A stretch of 64,000 nt of DNA from Microcoleus sp. FACHB-68 (GTDB taxonomy: Bacteria > Cyanobacteriota > Cyanobacteriia > Cyanobacteriales > Oscillatoriaceae): the NCBI RefSeq assembly GCF_014695715.1, contig NZ_JACJOT010000006.1, forward strand, positions 186,001-250,000. Reading direction: 5' to 3'. How positions within the stretch are numbered: position 1 is the first letter of the stretch; every line of letters starts with the position of its first letter. The notes under the pieces were generated by a model. The model made no database searches. It had not been told where the DNA came from and worked only from the letters and a program-made list of their open reading frames with translations. Made by a program: the position numbers and the translations under genes. Below, piece after piece: positions 43,692 to 53,300 of the stretch.

Positions 43692-44306
43692 TTACGCTTT
43701 CCAATCGATAAAACGTGCATAAGCATAAGCAATACTTTCAGAGATTGTTGACCTAACTCCAGTGCTAGATTGCCACCAATTGTTAGCATCATAATCGAGG
43801 GGTTGGGCGGCAATGACTCCAACGCGAATTTCAGGCGCGAGGACTTGTTTAAAAATTAGCCAACTGCGGCGGGCGTGAGGGCCAAATGTGTATAAATTAA
43901 TTGCTTTGACTTCTAAATCGGAAGTGGATAGCCATTGGCGCAGGGCAACCGCAGATGCTTGGGTTCGATGCTTGATGGCTGCCGGTGCCGGAACTGCAAT
44001 TAAATTATCTGGCTCAAAGTTGAGGGCGATTAAAGTTGCGGCTGCAATTTCGGCAAAGGTTTTGTATTCTGCCAGATAGTAGCCTTTGGATAAAGGGCCG
44101 CCGGTTGTGATAAGTTTACGATAACCTCCCGTTTTAAATTCATCGATAGAGGCTTTGATGGCATAATCTGGCAGCCATCCTTCGACAACTAAGATATCAG
44201 CAGCAACCGGAGAATTGAGGGCAAGAAAGGGATGGAGATGATTAATTGTCAACACGAGTATACTGATCGTCCTGAGCCAGGTAATTTCCCATCCCAAAGC
44301 CCTCAA
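43692..44306 (-). CDS. DUF218 (YdcF/SanA/ElyC-type) protein
   Basis: A 204-residue protein with a short hydrophobic N-terminus (about residues 10-20) and a DUF218-like Rossmann-type fold. Recognisable pieces are A-D-I-L-V-V-E-G-W-L-P-D-Y-A, Y-R-K-L-I-T-T-G-G-P-L-S-K-G and H-R-T-Q-A-S-A-V-A-L-R-Q-W-L. In other bacteria SanA/ElyC members affect envelope biogenesis, while YdcF binds SAM. The role here is not known. It is the middle of a minus-strand run of three genes. Confidence 0.7.
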   Translation of the reverse strand: MRALGWEITWLRTISILVLTINHLHPFLALNSPVAADILVVEGWLPDYAIKASIDEFKTGGYRKLITTGGPLSKGYYLAEYKTFAEIAAATLIALNFEPDNLIAVPAPAAIKHRTQASAVALRQWLSTSDLEVKAINLYTFGPHARRSWLIFKQVLAPEIRVGVIAAQPLDYDANNWWQSSTGVRSTISESIAYAYARFIDWKA

Positions 44307-44363
44307 AATTTAATATTGTTGGCTAGAGATGGGCGATTTTGATTTGTGTGAACTGAGTGAAAA

Positions 44364-45023
44364 TCAAGCCTCTACTGAGCGTTGTTGATGCAAATAATCA
44401 AAGACGCTTTTATCGCCGATGTCGGGGGGAATTGCTTGAAAGGCTTTGCGAAGTGCGAAGACTAAGAATAAAATTGCCCAACCGGCTAATAAAGTTTTCT
44501 CCACCGGCACCGGCAATACTCCAGCAAGATGCCCCAGCAGTAACACCGGCACTAAGGGTGTTAGCAGTTTGGTTTCAAAACGGTTAAAACAAAAGGCTTC
44601 TTTAAAGTAAATTCCGGTTAGTGCGGCAAAGGTGAAACCGGCACCCAGTAAGGTGACGGGATGGTTGTAAATTGTTAAAGCTAGCGCTTCGCTGTTTTGC
44701 ACGGCGAAAAAGCCGGCTGTAACACTACCAATCAGCCAAAATATTTGCAGAAGCCGGTGTAAACTGGCGAGGTAGATATGAATGGTGACTAAGCTGACGC
44801 CGAGGGCGAGAGAGAAGCAGGCGTAGAGGGGTGTCAGGGCGTTTAGGGTTGCTGGCGAGTTGCCCAAAAGTAATACCAGCAGGCTGCCGGCGGCAAAACA
44901 GAGTGCTGCCACCATCAAGCCGGTGCGGTAGATGAGAACGCCGGTGCGGTCGCTTTGAGTAATGGTAAACTGGCCAAACTGGCCTTGATAGACTTCTGGT
45001 TCAGATTCCGTCAGTTGTGTCAT
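44364..45023 (-). CDS. DUF2301 integral membrane protein
   Basis: A 219-residue cyanobacterial membrane protein with seven hydrophobic segments. The N-terminal soluble part contains Y-Q-G-Q-F-G-Q-F-T-I-T-Q-S-D-R. Conserved DUF2301 motifs are L-T-P-L-Y-A-C-F-S-L-A-L-G-V-S-L-V-T-I-H-I-Y and I-Y-F-K-E-A-F-C-F-N-R-F-E-T-K-L-L-T-P. It is widespread in cyanobacteria and plants' relatives, but no function is established. It starts an apparently separate transcript from the divergent 45104 gene. Confidence 0.88.
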   Translation of the reverse strand: MTQLTESEPEVYQGQFGQFTITQSDRTGVLIYRTGLMVAALCFAAGSLLVLLLGNSPATLNALTPLYACFSLALGVSLVTIHIYLASLHRLLQIFWLIGSVTAGFFAVQNSEALALTIYNHPVTLLGAGFTFAALTGIYFKEAFCFNRFETKLLTPLVPVLLLGHLAGVLPVPVEKTLLAGWAILFLVFALRKAFQAIPPDIGDKSVFDYLHQQRSVEA

Positions 45024-45103
45024 GGTTTGTTCTTATCTATCAACTGCAAAGGGACTGCTCTCAGGCTACACTTTATTTATAAACCTGCGTCGGGTAAAAA
45101 GAA

Positions 45104-45775
45104 ATGTCTAAATCTGATAAGAGCAAAAATCGCAGCCGGCTTACCCCTCCATCAGACGAGCAGAACGTTATTGAAATTGATGAAACTGTTGTTTGCAAAG
45201 TTTCAGAAAGAACGAAGAGAGCCGAAAATATTTTCCCTGATTTTTTAGGTAACTTTCCTGAAATAGCCGAAAAGGTTAAGCTGATTAAAGTGCTGAGTAA
45301 TGGGGAATTTGAAGTTATTTTTGACAAAGAGTTAATCGATGAAGAGAATGGAGAGTTTAATAAAATAGAAGAATTTGAAAAAAGAATAGAGCTAATTTTT
45401 AAAAATAAAAACTTAGAAGTTAATGAAAAAAACTTGCTTCTTTATATGGAGTATCTCAAGAAAAATATTGAGCTTCCGTGCCATCTTACAGGAAGCGAAG
45501 ACTTTGAGTGGGAAGAACAGTATGTGATTGGGGACGGTAATAAAAAAGAATATGAAAGGTTAAAGAAAACCAATCCGTCCTACACAGATACCTTTAAGTT
45601 TCTTAAATTCAACGGCTATATTAATGAAGCAGATGGTCTTTTGGTAGACGTTCAGCGCACAACAGATCGTAAAAAATTCACACTCCCCCTGTCATACCTG
45701 GAAGTAACGGAAGAAGGCTCTGTAAATTATCAACTTCTGGATGATTATATCATTTGGTTTGTTAATTATCGCTAA
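45104..45775 (+). CDS. Hypothetical acidic protein, 223 residues
   Basis: A strongly acidic, lysine/glutamate-rich soluble protein whose gene is AT-richer than its neighbours and almost lacks GCCGGC. The C-terminal half is the more conserved-looking part: F-E-W-E-E-Q-Y-V-I-G-D-G-N-K-K-E-Y-E-R-L-K-K, then P-S-Y-T-D-T-F, and L-D-D-Y-I-I-W-F-V-N-Y-R at the end. Such proteins are sometimes annotated as calcium-binding, but I see no EF-hand. The base composition hints at transfer. Confidence 0.6.
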   Translation: MSKSDKSKNRSRLTPPSDEQNVIEIDETVVCKVSERTKRAENIFPDFLGNFPEIAEKVKLIKVLSNGEFEVIFDKELIDEENGEFNKIEEFEKRIELIFKNKNLEVNEKNLLLYMEYLKKNIELPCHLTGSEDFEWEEQYVIGDGNKKEYERLKKTNPSYTDTFKFLKFNGYINEADGLLVDVQRTTDRKKFTLPLSYLEVTEEGSVNYQLLDDYIIWFVNYR

Positions 45776-45859
45776 AAACCGGCAGCCCATAAAAACAGAA
45801 AATTTTCTGTAAAGAAACTTGATCTTAACTGGGATCTTTACAAAAACGTGCTATTTTCC

Positions 45860-45918
45860 CGCTTATCTGCATTTATCTCCATCTGCCGGCACGCTGCGCT
45901 ATCATTTGCGGTTAAATA
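45860..45918. repeat. Interrupted member of the dispersed TCTGCGTTTATC repeat
   Basis: The spacer contains CTTATCTGCATTTATCTCCATCTGCC and, a little later, CATTTGCGGTTAAA. These are the two ends of the repeat unit seen at 13073-13185, with a GCCGGC-bearing insertion between them. Confidence 0.5.
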
Positions 45919-45954
45919 AAATTCCCATTTCAATACTTAAAATATTTATTAATA

Positions 45955-46773
45955 TCAAACTTCAGAATTTGTCTTGACAACACGCACCGGCACTCCCAAC
46001 AAATCTGACTGATTGAGTTGTTTTTGTAAGACAGAATCAGCACTACCACCGCTGACAGCAATTTCTACCCAACCATGACTGCCAATTAAAGCTAAAAGGG
46101 TTCCAGGTGGCGTGTCACTATAAGTTTGACCACTCGGTATTGTAAGGCTGCCGGCAACCGCAACCCAATCTTGTTTCTCAACATAACTGCCGGGAATATT
46201 AGTTGCTAAATTGCCAAAATGATCAATGTATTGAACAGTGCCGGCAACCTCAGTTTCAGTGGGAACACAGGCAGGAAGAGAAAGCTCAACGAGAGTTTTT
46301 GGATCTATGGTTTTGCCGAGATTTGTTAAAGGGATGCCGGTGGCGAGATGAGCACCTGCCGGCGCAAAAATATCCCGTCCATGAAACGTGCTGCTAGGTG
46401 CCGGTGTACGCCAATATTTAGGGTTAGTCAGTTCTACCGCTGCAATTGCAGAATTTTGACTCAGCACCCCACTGAATAACCCATTATCGGGTCCTACTAA
46501 GAAACCCCCAGGAAATTCTACCGCAATCGCTCGCCGCTGACTTCCAACGCCTGGATCAACGACTGCAACATGAATGCTGCCGGCGGGAAAATAAGGCACA
46601 GCATTCATTAGACAAAACCTGCCGGCGGCGATATTTTGCGGGGGTATTTGATGGGTTAGATCCACCACCGGCAGCGTCGGGTTAATTTGAGCGATCACCC
46701 CTTTCATCACTCCCACATAAACATCGCTCAAACCAAAATCGGTGAGAAGGGTAATAATTTTACTTTCAGGCAT
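45955..46773 (-). CDS. SAM hydroxide adenosyltransferase (DUF62 family)
   Basis: A 272-residue protein of the SAM hydroxide adenosyltransferase/fluorinase fold. Features are I-T-L-L-T-D-F-G-L-S-D-V-Y-V-G (about 7-21) and the DUF62 D-P-G-V-G motif. V-G-P-D-N-G-L-F-S and F-H-G-R-D-I-F-A-P-A-A-H-like segments follow, and the C-terminal I-D-H-F-G-N-L-A-T-N-I matches DUF62 hydrolases. These enzymes split SAM to adenosine and methionine using hydroxide; they lack the fluorinase loop. Length is normal. Confidence 0.9.
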   Translation of the reverse strand: MPESKIITLLTDFGLSDVYVGVMKGVIAQINPTLPVVDLTHQIPPQNIAAGRFCLMNAVPYFPAGSIHVAVVDPGVGSQRRAIAVEFPGGFLVGPDNGLFSGVLSQNSAIAAVELTNPKYWRTPAPSSTFHGRDIFAPAGAHLATGIPLTNLGKTIDPKTLVELSLPACVPTETEVAGTVQYIDHFGNLATNIPGSYVEKQDWVAVAGSLTIPSGQTYSDTPPGTLLALIGSHGWVEIAVSGGSADSVLQKQLNQSDLLGVPVRVVKTNSEV

Positions 46774-46805
46774 TTTGAATGGTTAACCCTATTATTTATC
46801 CGGGT

Positions 46806-47996
46806 TTATTTTCGCTCCCAAATCATCTCAATATTCTTGGATAAAGAGTAGGTGCGATCTTCGTTGGTATTGAAATCAAGTGCTTTCGGTGCTTCACTGA
46901 CTTTAGGACGATCCAGAAGTAGCTGCCGGCATAGCTCATCTAAATCTCCATTTCTCTGTTCAATAATTAGCTGTGCCAGTTCTTCTAGTCTTTTAATATT
47001 ACCATCACTCGCATCATCAAAATCGTCTTGAACGTTATTTAATGGAGCTTGAAAACGATAATACTGTTTCGCCCGAGCTTCCGGATTTGGCAGTAATTGT
47101 TCTAACTGACAGTCCACACATTCACTTTGACCATCAAGTGCCATATTAATGACTGGACGCACCCATTTAATTAGTCCCCAATCTTTTGCTTGCTCAAAAT
47201 AAAATTGTCGTGTCAGTGCTCCTGTTCCCAGAGAAACTACTAAAATGTCATCAACAAACAATCTAGTTTTGTACTTTTCTCTGTAAAAAACAATCGCTTC
47301 TATGATTGCCATTGCGGTCGGATTATTGGCAAAAACTCCCCCATCAACTAAGGAATAAAAGCCGCAGCGAGTGGGATGAAGGGTATCAACTTTGTAAGGC
47401 TCGAAGTATGTTGGGGCAGCAGATGTTGCCATCGCGGCTTGTTTCATTGTAAATCCTTCGCATATCTTCCGGAAGTAATCGGCTCTTTTTTCGTTATGCC
47501 GGTTACTTGTAAAGAAAATAGGCATTCGCAGTTCAGTATCGTAACTGGTAACAAAAACTTCTGTTACCGCTTCTTCGATGGGGATATCTCCTAAAAATTC
47601 TGTTAAAACCGATTCTCTGCCACCAGACGAAAATTTTGGCCGGAATAGGTTTTTGAAATTAACAATTGGCGAAGACCAAAAATTTTTTAACACAAGTGAC
47701 TGGAATTTTGCCATTTCGGCCAGTCTAGAGCGAGGCTTGGGAAAAATTCGCTTTCCTTCATGTTTATAGAGGCGAATTAAGTCCTCTGCTTGATATTGAG
47801 CTTCCGCAGGATTGGCTGGATTGGGTTTAGTAACACCCAACGCTAAAATTCCTCCCGTTGATGTGCCGGCAACTAAATCAAAGAGCTGTGAAATTCGCTT
47901 TCCTGTGCGTTTCTCAATCTCTGCTAAAATGAGTGCCGGCATGATGCCTCGAATGCCCCCGCCGTCAATCGACAAAACTTTGAATTTGAAAGGCAT
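46806..47996 (-). CDS. Patatin-like phospholipase
   Basis: A 396-residue patatin-fold acyl hydrolase. The oxyanion loop is D-G-G-G-I-R-G (11-17), the nucleophile elbow is G-T-S-T-G with Ser46, and the catalytic aspartate is D218 in L-V-D-G-G-V-F-A-N-N-P. It would cleave acyl chains from membrane or galactolipids. Relatives serve as lipase effectors in nucleotide-signal defence systems, but no cyclase or other signalling gene adjoins this one. A housekeeping or stress lipase role is therefore just as likely. It precedes the DUF62 gene by 32 nt on the minus strand. Confidence 0.88.
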   Translation of the reverse strand: MPFKFKVLSIDGGGIRGIMPALILAEIEKRTGKRISQLFDLVAGTSTGGILALGVTKPNPANPAEAQYQAEDLIRLYKHEGKRIFPKPRSRLAEMAKFQSLVLKNFWSSPIVNFKNLFRPKFSSGGRESVLTEFLGDIPIEEAVTEVFVTSYDTELRMPIFFTSNRHNEKRADYFRKICEGFTMKQAAMATSAAPTYFEPYKVDTLHPTRCGFYSLVDGGVFANNPTAMAIIEAIVFYREKYKTRLFVDDILVVSLGTGALTRQFYFEQAKDWGLIKWVRPVINMALDGQSECVDCQLEQLLPNPEARAKQYYRFQAPLNNVQDDFDDASDGNIKRLEELAQLIIEQRNGDLDELCRQLLLDRPKVSEAPKALDFNTNEDRTYSLSKNIEMIWERK

Positions 47997-48286
47997 ATTC
48001 CTCTTTTTGCTAACAAAATTAAGTCTTGCCAGATGCCTCTGTATGCTATCGGGTTGGGAAAGTCGCAGTAAAAGTCTTTAAACCCTTACGCACAAGCTAC
48101 GCTAATCAAAACGCAGTCTTGGCTTTAAATAATTTCCCGACACCCCGAACCAGCGTTATGTACAGTTATAGCGCGTGCTTTGGCGCATGAAAACCCCCCA
48201 AACTTTTCTAGCCAAAAGACCGCTCTGATTCTGCCAAAAAAGCCGGTTTACCGGGGAAGCGCGGCAATGATCCACCGAAAACAAGC

Positions 48287-48832
48287 TTAGCCGCTTTTAT
48301 TCTGTTTTAAGACCAAATTGAGCGGCGGTTTGGCAACCGGCTGCATTTTATCCGGTTGTTTTTTCCCCTGACTTTTGCTCGATTGTTTTTTCTTCCCTTC
48401 TTTTACCTGAATATCTAACACAATCTGAGCCACAAAAGCCGCATCCTTCAGCACCAGCTTATCTCCTTCACGGCACAAATCAAACTCCCAAAACTGGCCA
48501 GTAAAATTTCCCGACAAAAATCCCTCAACTGCCAACCTAAACGGCTGATATTTCTTTCTTAGTTCTTTCCCAGGCGGGATCAGATTGCCATAGAGGCGGA
48601 CGGAAATTATACCTGTGTTGCGAGCTTGGTTAATAATTTCCCCCAAACCGAGAAATAGTCAATACCTTCACTGATATGTTCAAAGCTTTGCCCTGCTGCC
48701 GGCAATCGCAGGTTTGAGTTTCACCAGCCAGCCGGCATTCTCTTTTAAGCTTGCCGGCATTAAAGTGCCATCGGGTGCCAGCAGCGTTCCTCTTGTAATC
48801 TTTTTCGGCGGTAGAAATATGGGGTTTGACAT
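48287..48832 (-). pseudogene. Conserved hypothetical gene broken by two frameshifts
   Basis: Three consecutive frames join into one protein-like sequence. M-S-N-P-I-F-L-P-P-K-K-I-T-R-G-T-L-L-A-P-D-G-T (from 48832) reaches K-L-K-P-A-I-A-G-S. A +1 shift continues as G-Q-S-F-E-H-I-S-E-G-I-D-Y-F-S-V-W-G, and a further shift in a run of five Gs gives G-E-I-I-N-Q-A-R-N-T-G-I-I-S-V-R-L-Y-G-N. The end is Lys/Gln-rich. The last frame alone, 48287-48646, is open for 119 residues. The junctions could be real mutations or base-calling errors. Confidence 0.7.
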
Positions 48833-49094
48833 TAGCAGTTTTCTCCGACTTAAACACCCAAATTTGATTTTAGATTTAAGCGCACACGCGCTGGCATCCC
48901 TAAAATTTCTTGAATCCGGGCAGACAAACTGAGTGGAGTGGCATCTTGATCGCTCACCAGCTTGGTTCGTTAAGATGTTTGAAGTGCAAAGGTGAGCGCT
49001 TTGCTTCTGGCGTGTGGCACCACTTCCCGCCGCCAAACCCGCTATCATAGGGCAGCAGTTCAGCCCAAATGCGCGAACGCCCATATCAAAACCG

Positions 49095-50402
49095 ATGACA
49101 CCCGAACCCGATTCTTCCAAACCCACCCAACCTCAATCAAATGTAACGCTGGAAAGTCTCAATGGTGCCGACGGCAAAGTTGCCGGTAAAGACGGTGCAG
49201 TTGTCACCACCGGCATCCCTGAAATGATCGTGCCGGCAAAATCTCCAATTCATCAAACCGCACAGCCAACGAATCGGATTTGGAAGGCCAATCCGAGTGT
49301 GATCCTCCTGGCTTCACTCGCCCTCATGGTTTTGGGCTTGGTTATCAATAACCCCTGGTTGGGGGTATCGGGCGGGATTATATCTCTGTTGCTATCACTG
49401 CTGATTATTTGGCCGTTTGCGGGCGAGGTATTCGATGACTTATTGCCGGCACCCTTACGCGGGCAATTTTTTGCAGCGTTGGGATTCCTGGCTGCTACGC
49501 TGGGCTTACTAAAATATTTGGGCTTCTATCTGCGCCTCACAAAATGGGCCAAGCAAATTCAGTGGGATGCCGTTGGATCGCTGGCAGAATGGTTCGGCGC
49601 ATTGGGACAAATTTTCATTGCGATTTTAGCCGTCTATATCGCTTGGCAACAGTATGTAATTTCTCGTGATCTCACCCTCGAACAAAACCGCCTCACCAGT
49701 CAGCAAAATATCCTTACCCAGCAGCAGACAATTGATGCCTACTTCCAGGGCATTTCCGATTTAGCTTTGGATGACGAGGGATTGCTGGAAGATTGGCCCC
49801 AAGAGCGAGCATTTTCTGAAGGACGCACTGCCGCTATTCTTGCGAGTGTGGATGCTGCCGGTAAAGCTAAAGTTCTGCGGTTTTTGTCTCAGTCGAGGTT
49901 GCTGACGCCTTTAAAACGCGATCGTCATTTAGGCCGGCCTATTTTGAACGGTGAGGGCGGCTATGAGGAAGATCGTTCCTATGGTGTCCGTGTGATCGAT
50001 CTCGGCGTGATGCTCGCTGGGGCAGACTTATCCGGCACTGATCTGCGCTGGACAGAATTGAGCGAAGCGAATATTATCAGGGCCAACCTAAGCCGGTGTG
50101 ACCTAGTCAAAGCCAACCTCGCCCGCAGCATTTTGTACGAAGCGAATCTTTCCTATGCTGATATCAAAGGTGCGCGGCTATTTTATGGCAAAGCAGAAAA
50201 CGCCTCCCCCCGCAGTCGTACCGAATATCCCGACTACAAAACAGGTCTCCACACTGGCGCTGTTATTGAAAATGCAGACTTCACCGGCGTTGAGCGACTA
50301 GACGACGCACAACGCTACTACTGCTGCGCCTGGGGCGGAGAGAAAACTAGAGCCACGATTCCAGGCGGTTGTGAGGGCATCCCCAATAAGTTAGGCCGGT
50401 GA
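49095..50402 (+). CDS. Membrane-anchored pentapeptide-repeat protein
   Basis: About 435 residues from ATG 49095 (an in-frame ATG at 49014 is possible). A polar N-terminus precedes several hydrophobic segments (about residues 67-125, 131-155 and 177-197). A coiled-coil region follows (E-Q-N-R-L-T-S-Q-Q-N-I-L-T-Q-Q-Q). The C-terminal section contains pentapeptide repeats A-D-L-S-G, T-D-L-R-W, A-N-I-I-R, A-N-L-S-R and A-N-L-A-R. Such repeats form right-handed beta-helices. The overall design occurs in cyanobacteria with unknown function. Confidence 0.82.
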   Translation: MTPEPDSSKPTQPQSNVTLESLNGADGKVAGKDGAVVTTGIPEMIVPAKSPIHQTAQPTNRIWKANPSVILLASLALMVLGLVINNPWLGVSGGIISLLLSLLIIWPFAGEVFDDLLPAPLRGQFFAALGFLAATLGLLKYLGFYLRLTKWAKQIQWDAVGSLAEWFGALGQIFIAILAVYIAWQQYVISRDLTLEQNRLTSQQNILTQQQTIDAYFQGISDLALDDEGLLEDWPQERAFSEGRTAAILASVDAAGKAKVLRFLSQSRLLTPLKRDRHLGRPILNGEGGYEEDRSYGVRVIDLGVMLAGADLSGTDLRWTELSEANIIRANLSRCDLVKANLARSILYEANLSYADIKGARLFYGKAENASPRSRTEYPDYKTGLHTGAVIENADFTGVERLDDAQRYYCCAWGGEKTRATIPGGCEGIPNKLGR

Positions 50403-50458
50403 TTAAGAATCAGGCAATATAAATCAACCTAACATCGGCGAAGGCTTAAAAATTTCTT

Positions 50459-50512
50459 CCCCCATGCCCAATCCCCCATGCCCCATGCCCCATGCCCCAT
50501 GCCCCATGCCCT
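50459..50512. repeat. Heptamer tandem repeat (CCCCATG)n
   Basis: About six units of CCCCATG, the first two interrupted by a variant unit, run directly up to the stop codon of the YbjN gene. This is the classical short tandemly repeated repetitive element of filamentous cyanobacteria and can vary in copy number between strains. Confidence 0.9.
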
Positions 50513-50513
50513 C

Positions 50514-51074
50514 TCAGTTCTCACTCGGAAAGGTTCCCCGTTTCTTCCGGGCTTCCATTGCTTTTTCTAAGACATCTAGCAGCCCAGGCGCTTCTTCTTG
50601 TAGGGTGAGCAACAATCTTTCGCCCATATCTTCATCACCCGGATCGTGGCCGGTTTCCATCACCTGTTTCAAACGCGGCATTGCCACATCATCAACAATT
50701 TGAATTAAGCCACTTAAACAGCGATTAAATTGCCTTTCTGTTAACTGGGAATCCTCTAGGGGAAATTCAATGATTGCCCGAATTTCTCCATCCGATGGAT
50801 CGTACTCCCATTGCAACATTTTTGTTTCCCACGAGATGCACAGCATGGTTTGCAAAATTGCATCTTTGTGAGGATGGTCTTGAATACCAGACAGCACTTG
50901 GGGGGCGAAGAGTTTAAAAAATTCTCCATCCTCATCGAGCTGGATCACGATTAAAAAATTCTCTATGTGGTCAGCATAAACTCCAGTAATAATCCGAGTA
51001 TTTTTTTCATCTAGCTCATATTGCCAACCTCTTTCATCAAGATAAACAGCAATCTGTTCCAGCGTTGTAGCCAT
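50514..51074 (-). CDS. YbjN-domain protein
   Basis: A 186-residue acidic protein with the YbjN/T3SS-chaperone-like fold (about 5-140). The start is L-E-Q-I-A-V-Y-L-D-E-R-G-W-Q-Y. The later beta strands F-L-I-V-I-Q-L-D-E-D-G-E-F-F and M-L-Q-W-E-Y-D-P-S-D-G-E-I-R follow, with L-T-E-R-Q-F-N-R-C-L. YbjN-like proteins are thought to act as regulators or chaperones. The gene ends immediately next to the CCCCATG repeat array. A GGAGGC ribosome site precedes the ATG. Confidence 0.82.
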   Translation of the reverse strand: MATTLEQIAVYLDERGWQYELDEKNTRIITGVYADHIENFLIVIQLDEDGEFFKLFAPQVLSGIQDHPHKDAILQTMLCISWETKMLQWEYDPSDGEIRAIIEFPLEDSQLTERQFNRCLSGLIQIVDDVAMPRLKQVMETGHDPGDEDMGERLLLTLQEEAPGLLDVLEKAMEARKKRGTFPSEN

Positions 51075-51321
51075 CAGAGCCTCCTGTGTTAAGAAAAAAA
51101 GTCTTTAGTAAATTCAAAATTTGGTAACAATTGGTAAATAATCGAAAGCAATTTTTATTTCATTTGATGACAAAAATTATAAATGTTTCAATCATAACAG
51201 AATCTCAAAAATTTTCGATTTAAGTTTAGTTAAGGAACTAGGTTTTTACTGTGGTAAATGCCTATTTTATCGAAGTCACCGGCACATTGAAGAAGGCAAC
51301 TCAGAATTGACGATTCACTCG

Positions 51322-52371
51322 CTAATTGCTAAGGGTAATCGTTTGGCCTGTTTCCGCAGATCGACGAGCGGCATCAGCAACTTTAAGGGTGTAGGCGCTG
51401 GCTGCCGGCGTCACATAAAGAGGTGTTCCCTCGCTCAGGTGATCTAATACCATTGCGGTGTCTTTGGCAAACAGTCCCCGCCGGCTGCCCACTTCTATGG
51501 GGGTGGTTTCCTCTCCACGCACCAGGCGTCCCTCTTGACCATTAAAGATCAGTGTGCCCTGATCTCCGTGAACTTCTAACGTCCGTTCTGCCTGCCAGAA
51601 GGTTTCCCCTTTGCCATAAACGACTTCCGCGACAACGCCATTGGTAAAGCGCAACGAAGCAGCGCACAAACAGGCTGTGAAAAAACCGGCTTCCGATGCC
51701 GGGGGTGGGGCGTCCCAAAACCGGCTCTGACAGCTAACCGTCGCCACTTGGCCAAATAAATCCGTGAGCCGGTGCAGCCGCGACAGGGCACTGCTTAAGG
51801 GAAAACCAAATAGATCCCGTTGATACGTCCACTTGCGGGGGGCCGGCTGCTGGGGACTGATGGTGACATAGCGGGCATAGAAAGCTTGACCCACTGCCGG
51901 TAAGGATTCTACCAGCGCCTGATGTACGCCCCCAAGCAGTTCAATATGCTCGACGTGCAAAAGTTTGTTTTGTTGAGCCGCTAAAGCAATTAATTTTTCT
52001 GCCTCAACCGGATCGAGGGAAATCGGATATTCTACGACAACGTGCTTACCGGCACTCAGCGCTGCACGGGCAATCAAGTCATGATCTCGACTAATGTTGG
52101 AAATGATCACCAAATCCAGATCCTCGCGTTCCACCAGCTGACGCCAAGAAATCACCGCTTGAGCGCCGTAGGTTTGACTGAACGCCTCTGTCGTCTCTGG
52201 GGTGTGGCCGGCAACTGCCACAAGATGCGCCCGCGCCTCGCCTTGCAGGGTTTGCGCTCTTAGCTTTGCTGCATAGCCGGTTCCCACCAAACCGACCCTC
52301 ACCGGCAGCCGCACGTCGGTATATAAAGGTGTCATAGGCGTTTGTGTGCTTGTGTTAAACGGTTGTGTCAC
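51322..52371 (-). CDS. bvdR: Biliverdin reductase
   Basis: BvdR reduces biliverdin IXalpha to bilirubin with NADPH and affects phycobilisome pigment status in cyanobacteria. The 349-residue protein is a Gfo/Idh/MocA-fold dehydrogenase with G-L-V-G-T-G-Y-A-A (about 27-35). Stretches shared with the Synechocystis enzyme are L-L-H-V-E-H-I-E-L-L-G-G-V-H-Q-A, F-Y-A-R-Y-x-T-I, P-A-P-R-K-W-T-Y, F-G-F-P-L and G-S-R-R-G-L-F. A generic Gfo/Idh label would miss this. It is divergent from petF. Confidence 0.88.
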   Translation of the reverse strand: MTQPFNTSTQTPMTPLYTDVRLPVRVGLVGTGYAAKLRAQTLQGEARAHLVAVAGHTPETTEAFSQTYGAQAVISWRQLVEREDLDLVIISNISRDHDLIARAALSAGKHVVVEYPISLDPVEAEKLIALAAQQNKLLHVEHIELLGGVHQALVESLPAVGQAFYARYVTISPQQPAPRKWTYQRDLFGFPLSSALSRLHRLTDLFGQVATVSCQSRFWDAPPPASEAGFFTACLCAASLRFTNGVVAEVVYGKGETFWQAERTLEVHGDQGTLIFNGQEGRLVRGEETTPIEVGSRRGLFAKDTAMVLDHLSEGTPLYVTPAASAYTLKVADAARRSAETGQTITLSN

Positions 52372-52972
<601 letters not shown>

Positions 52973-53143
52973 CTCAGTCTTCGATGCCTCGGCCCAGAGT
53001 TGGATGCGAAGTTCAACTCATCCCTCAGTTGTTAATTCAAGCCTTATCAGGCAGGAAGTTAAGCCCGGTTCTTAACACTCTCTTTCTCTAAACTGATGGA
53101 ATCGTTAGTTTAGCGGCTGATTGAACTTCGTAGAAACTTAACC

Positions 53144-53180
53144 ATCAGGGGGCGTCGTTAGGGCGTCCCTGATTTGTTTT
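53144..53180 (+). terminator. Terminator hairpin downstream of petF
   Basis: ATCAGGG (53144-53150) pairs with CCCTGAT (53167-53173), with inner pairing GCG/CGT possible, and is followed by TTGTTTT. It lies about 170 nt after the petF stop. Confidence 0.6.
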
Positions 53181-53300
53181 CGGCCCAGATAATCACGACG
53201 TTTGTCACAAGTTTAGTCTGGGGAAAATAAAAAAAGGGCAAGTTGCCGGCTCACCCCCCTCCCTGAGAACCCAGAAATCGGCTTCTGGAGTAAAGTGGCC

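Noticed and set aside
46806-47996. Patatin-like phospholipase as a CBASS-type defence effector
   Set aside because: No nucleotide cyclase, Cap2/Cap3 or other signalling gene lies beside it; neighbours are a SAM hydroxide adenosyltransferase and a broken hypothetical gene.
50459-50512. CRISPR array
   Set aside because: The units are 7 bp with no spacers; no cas genes are present anywhere in the window.
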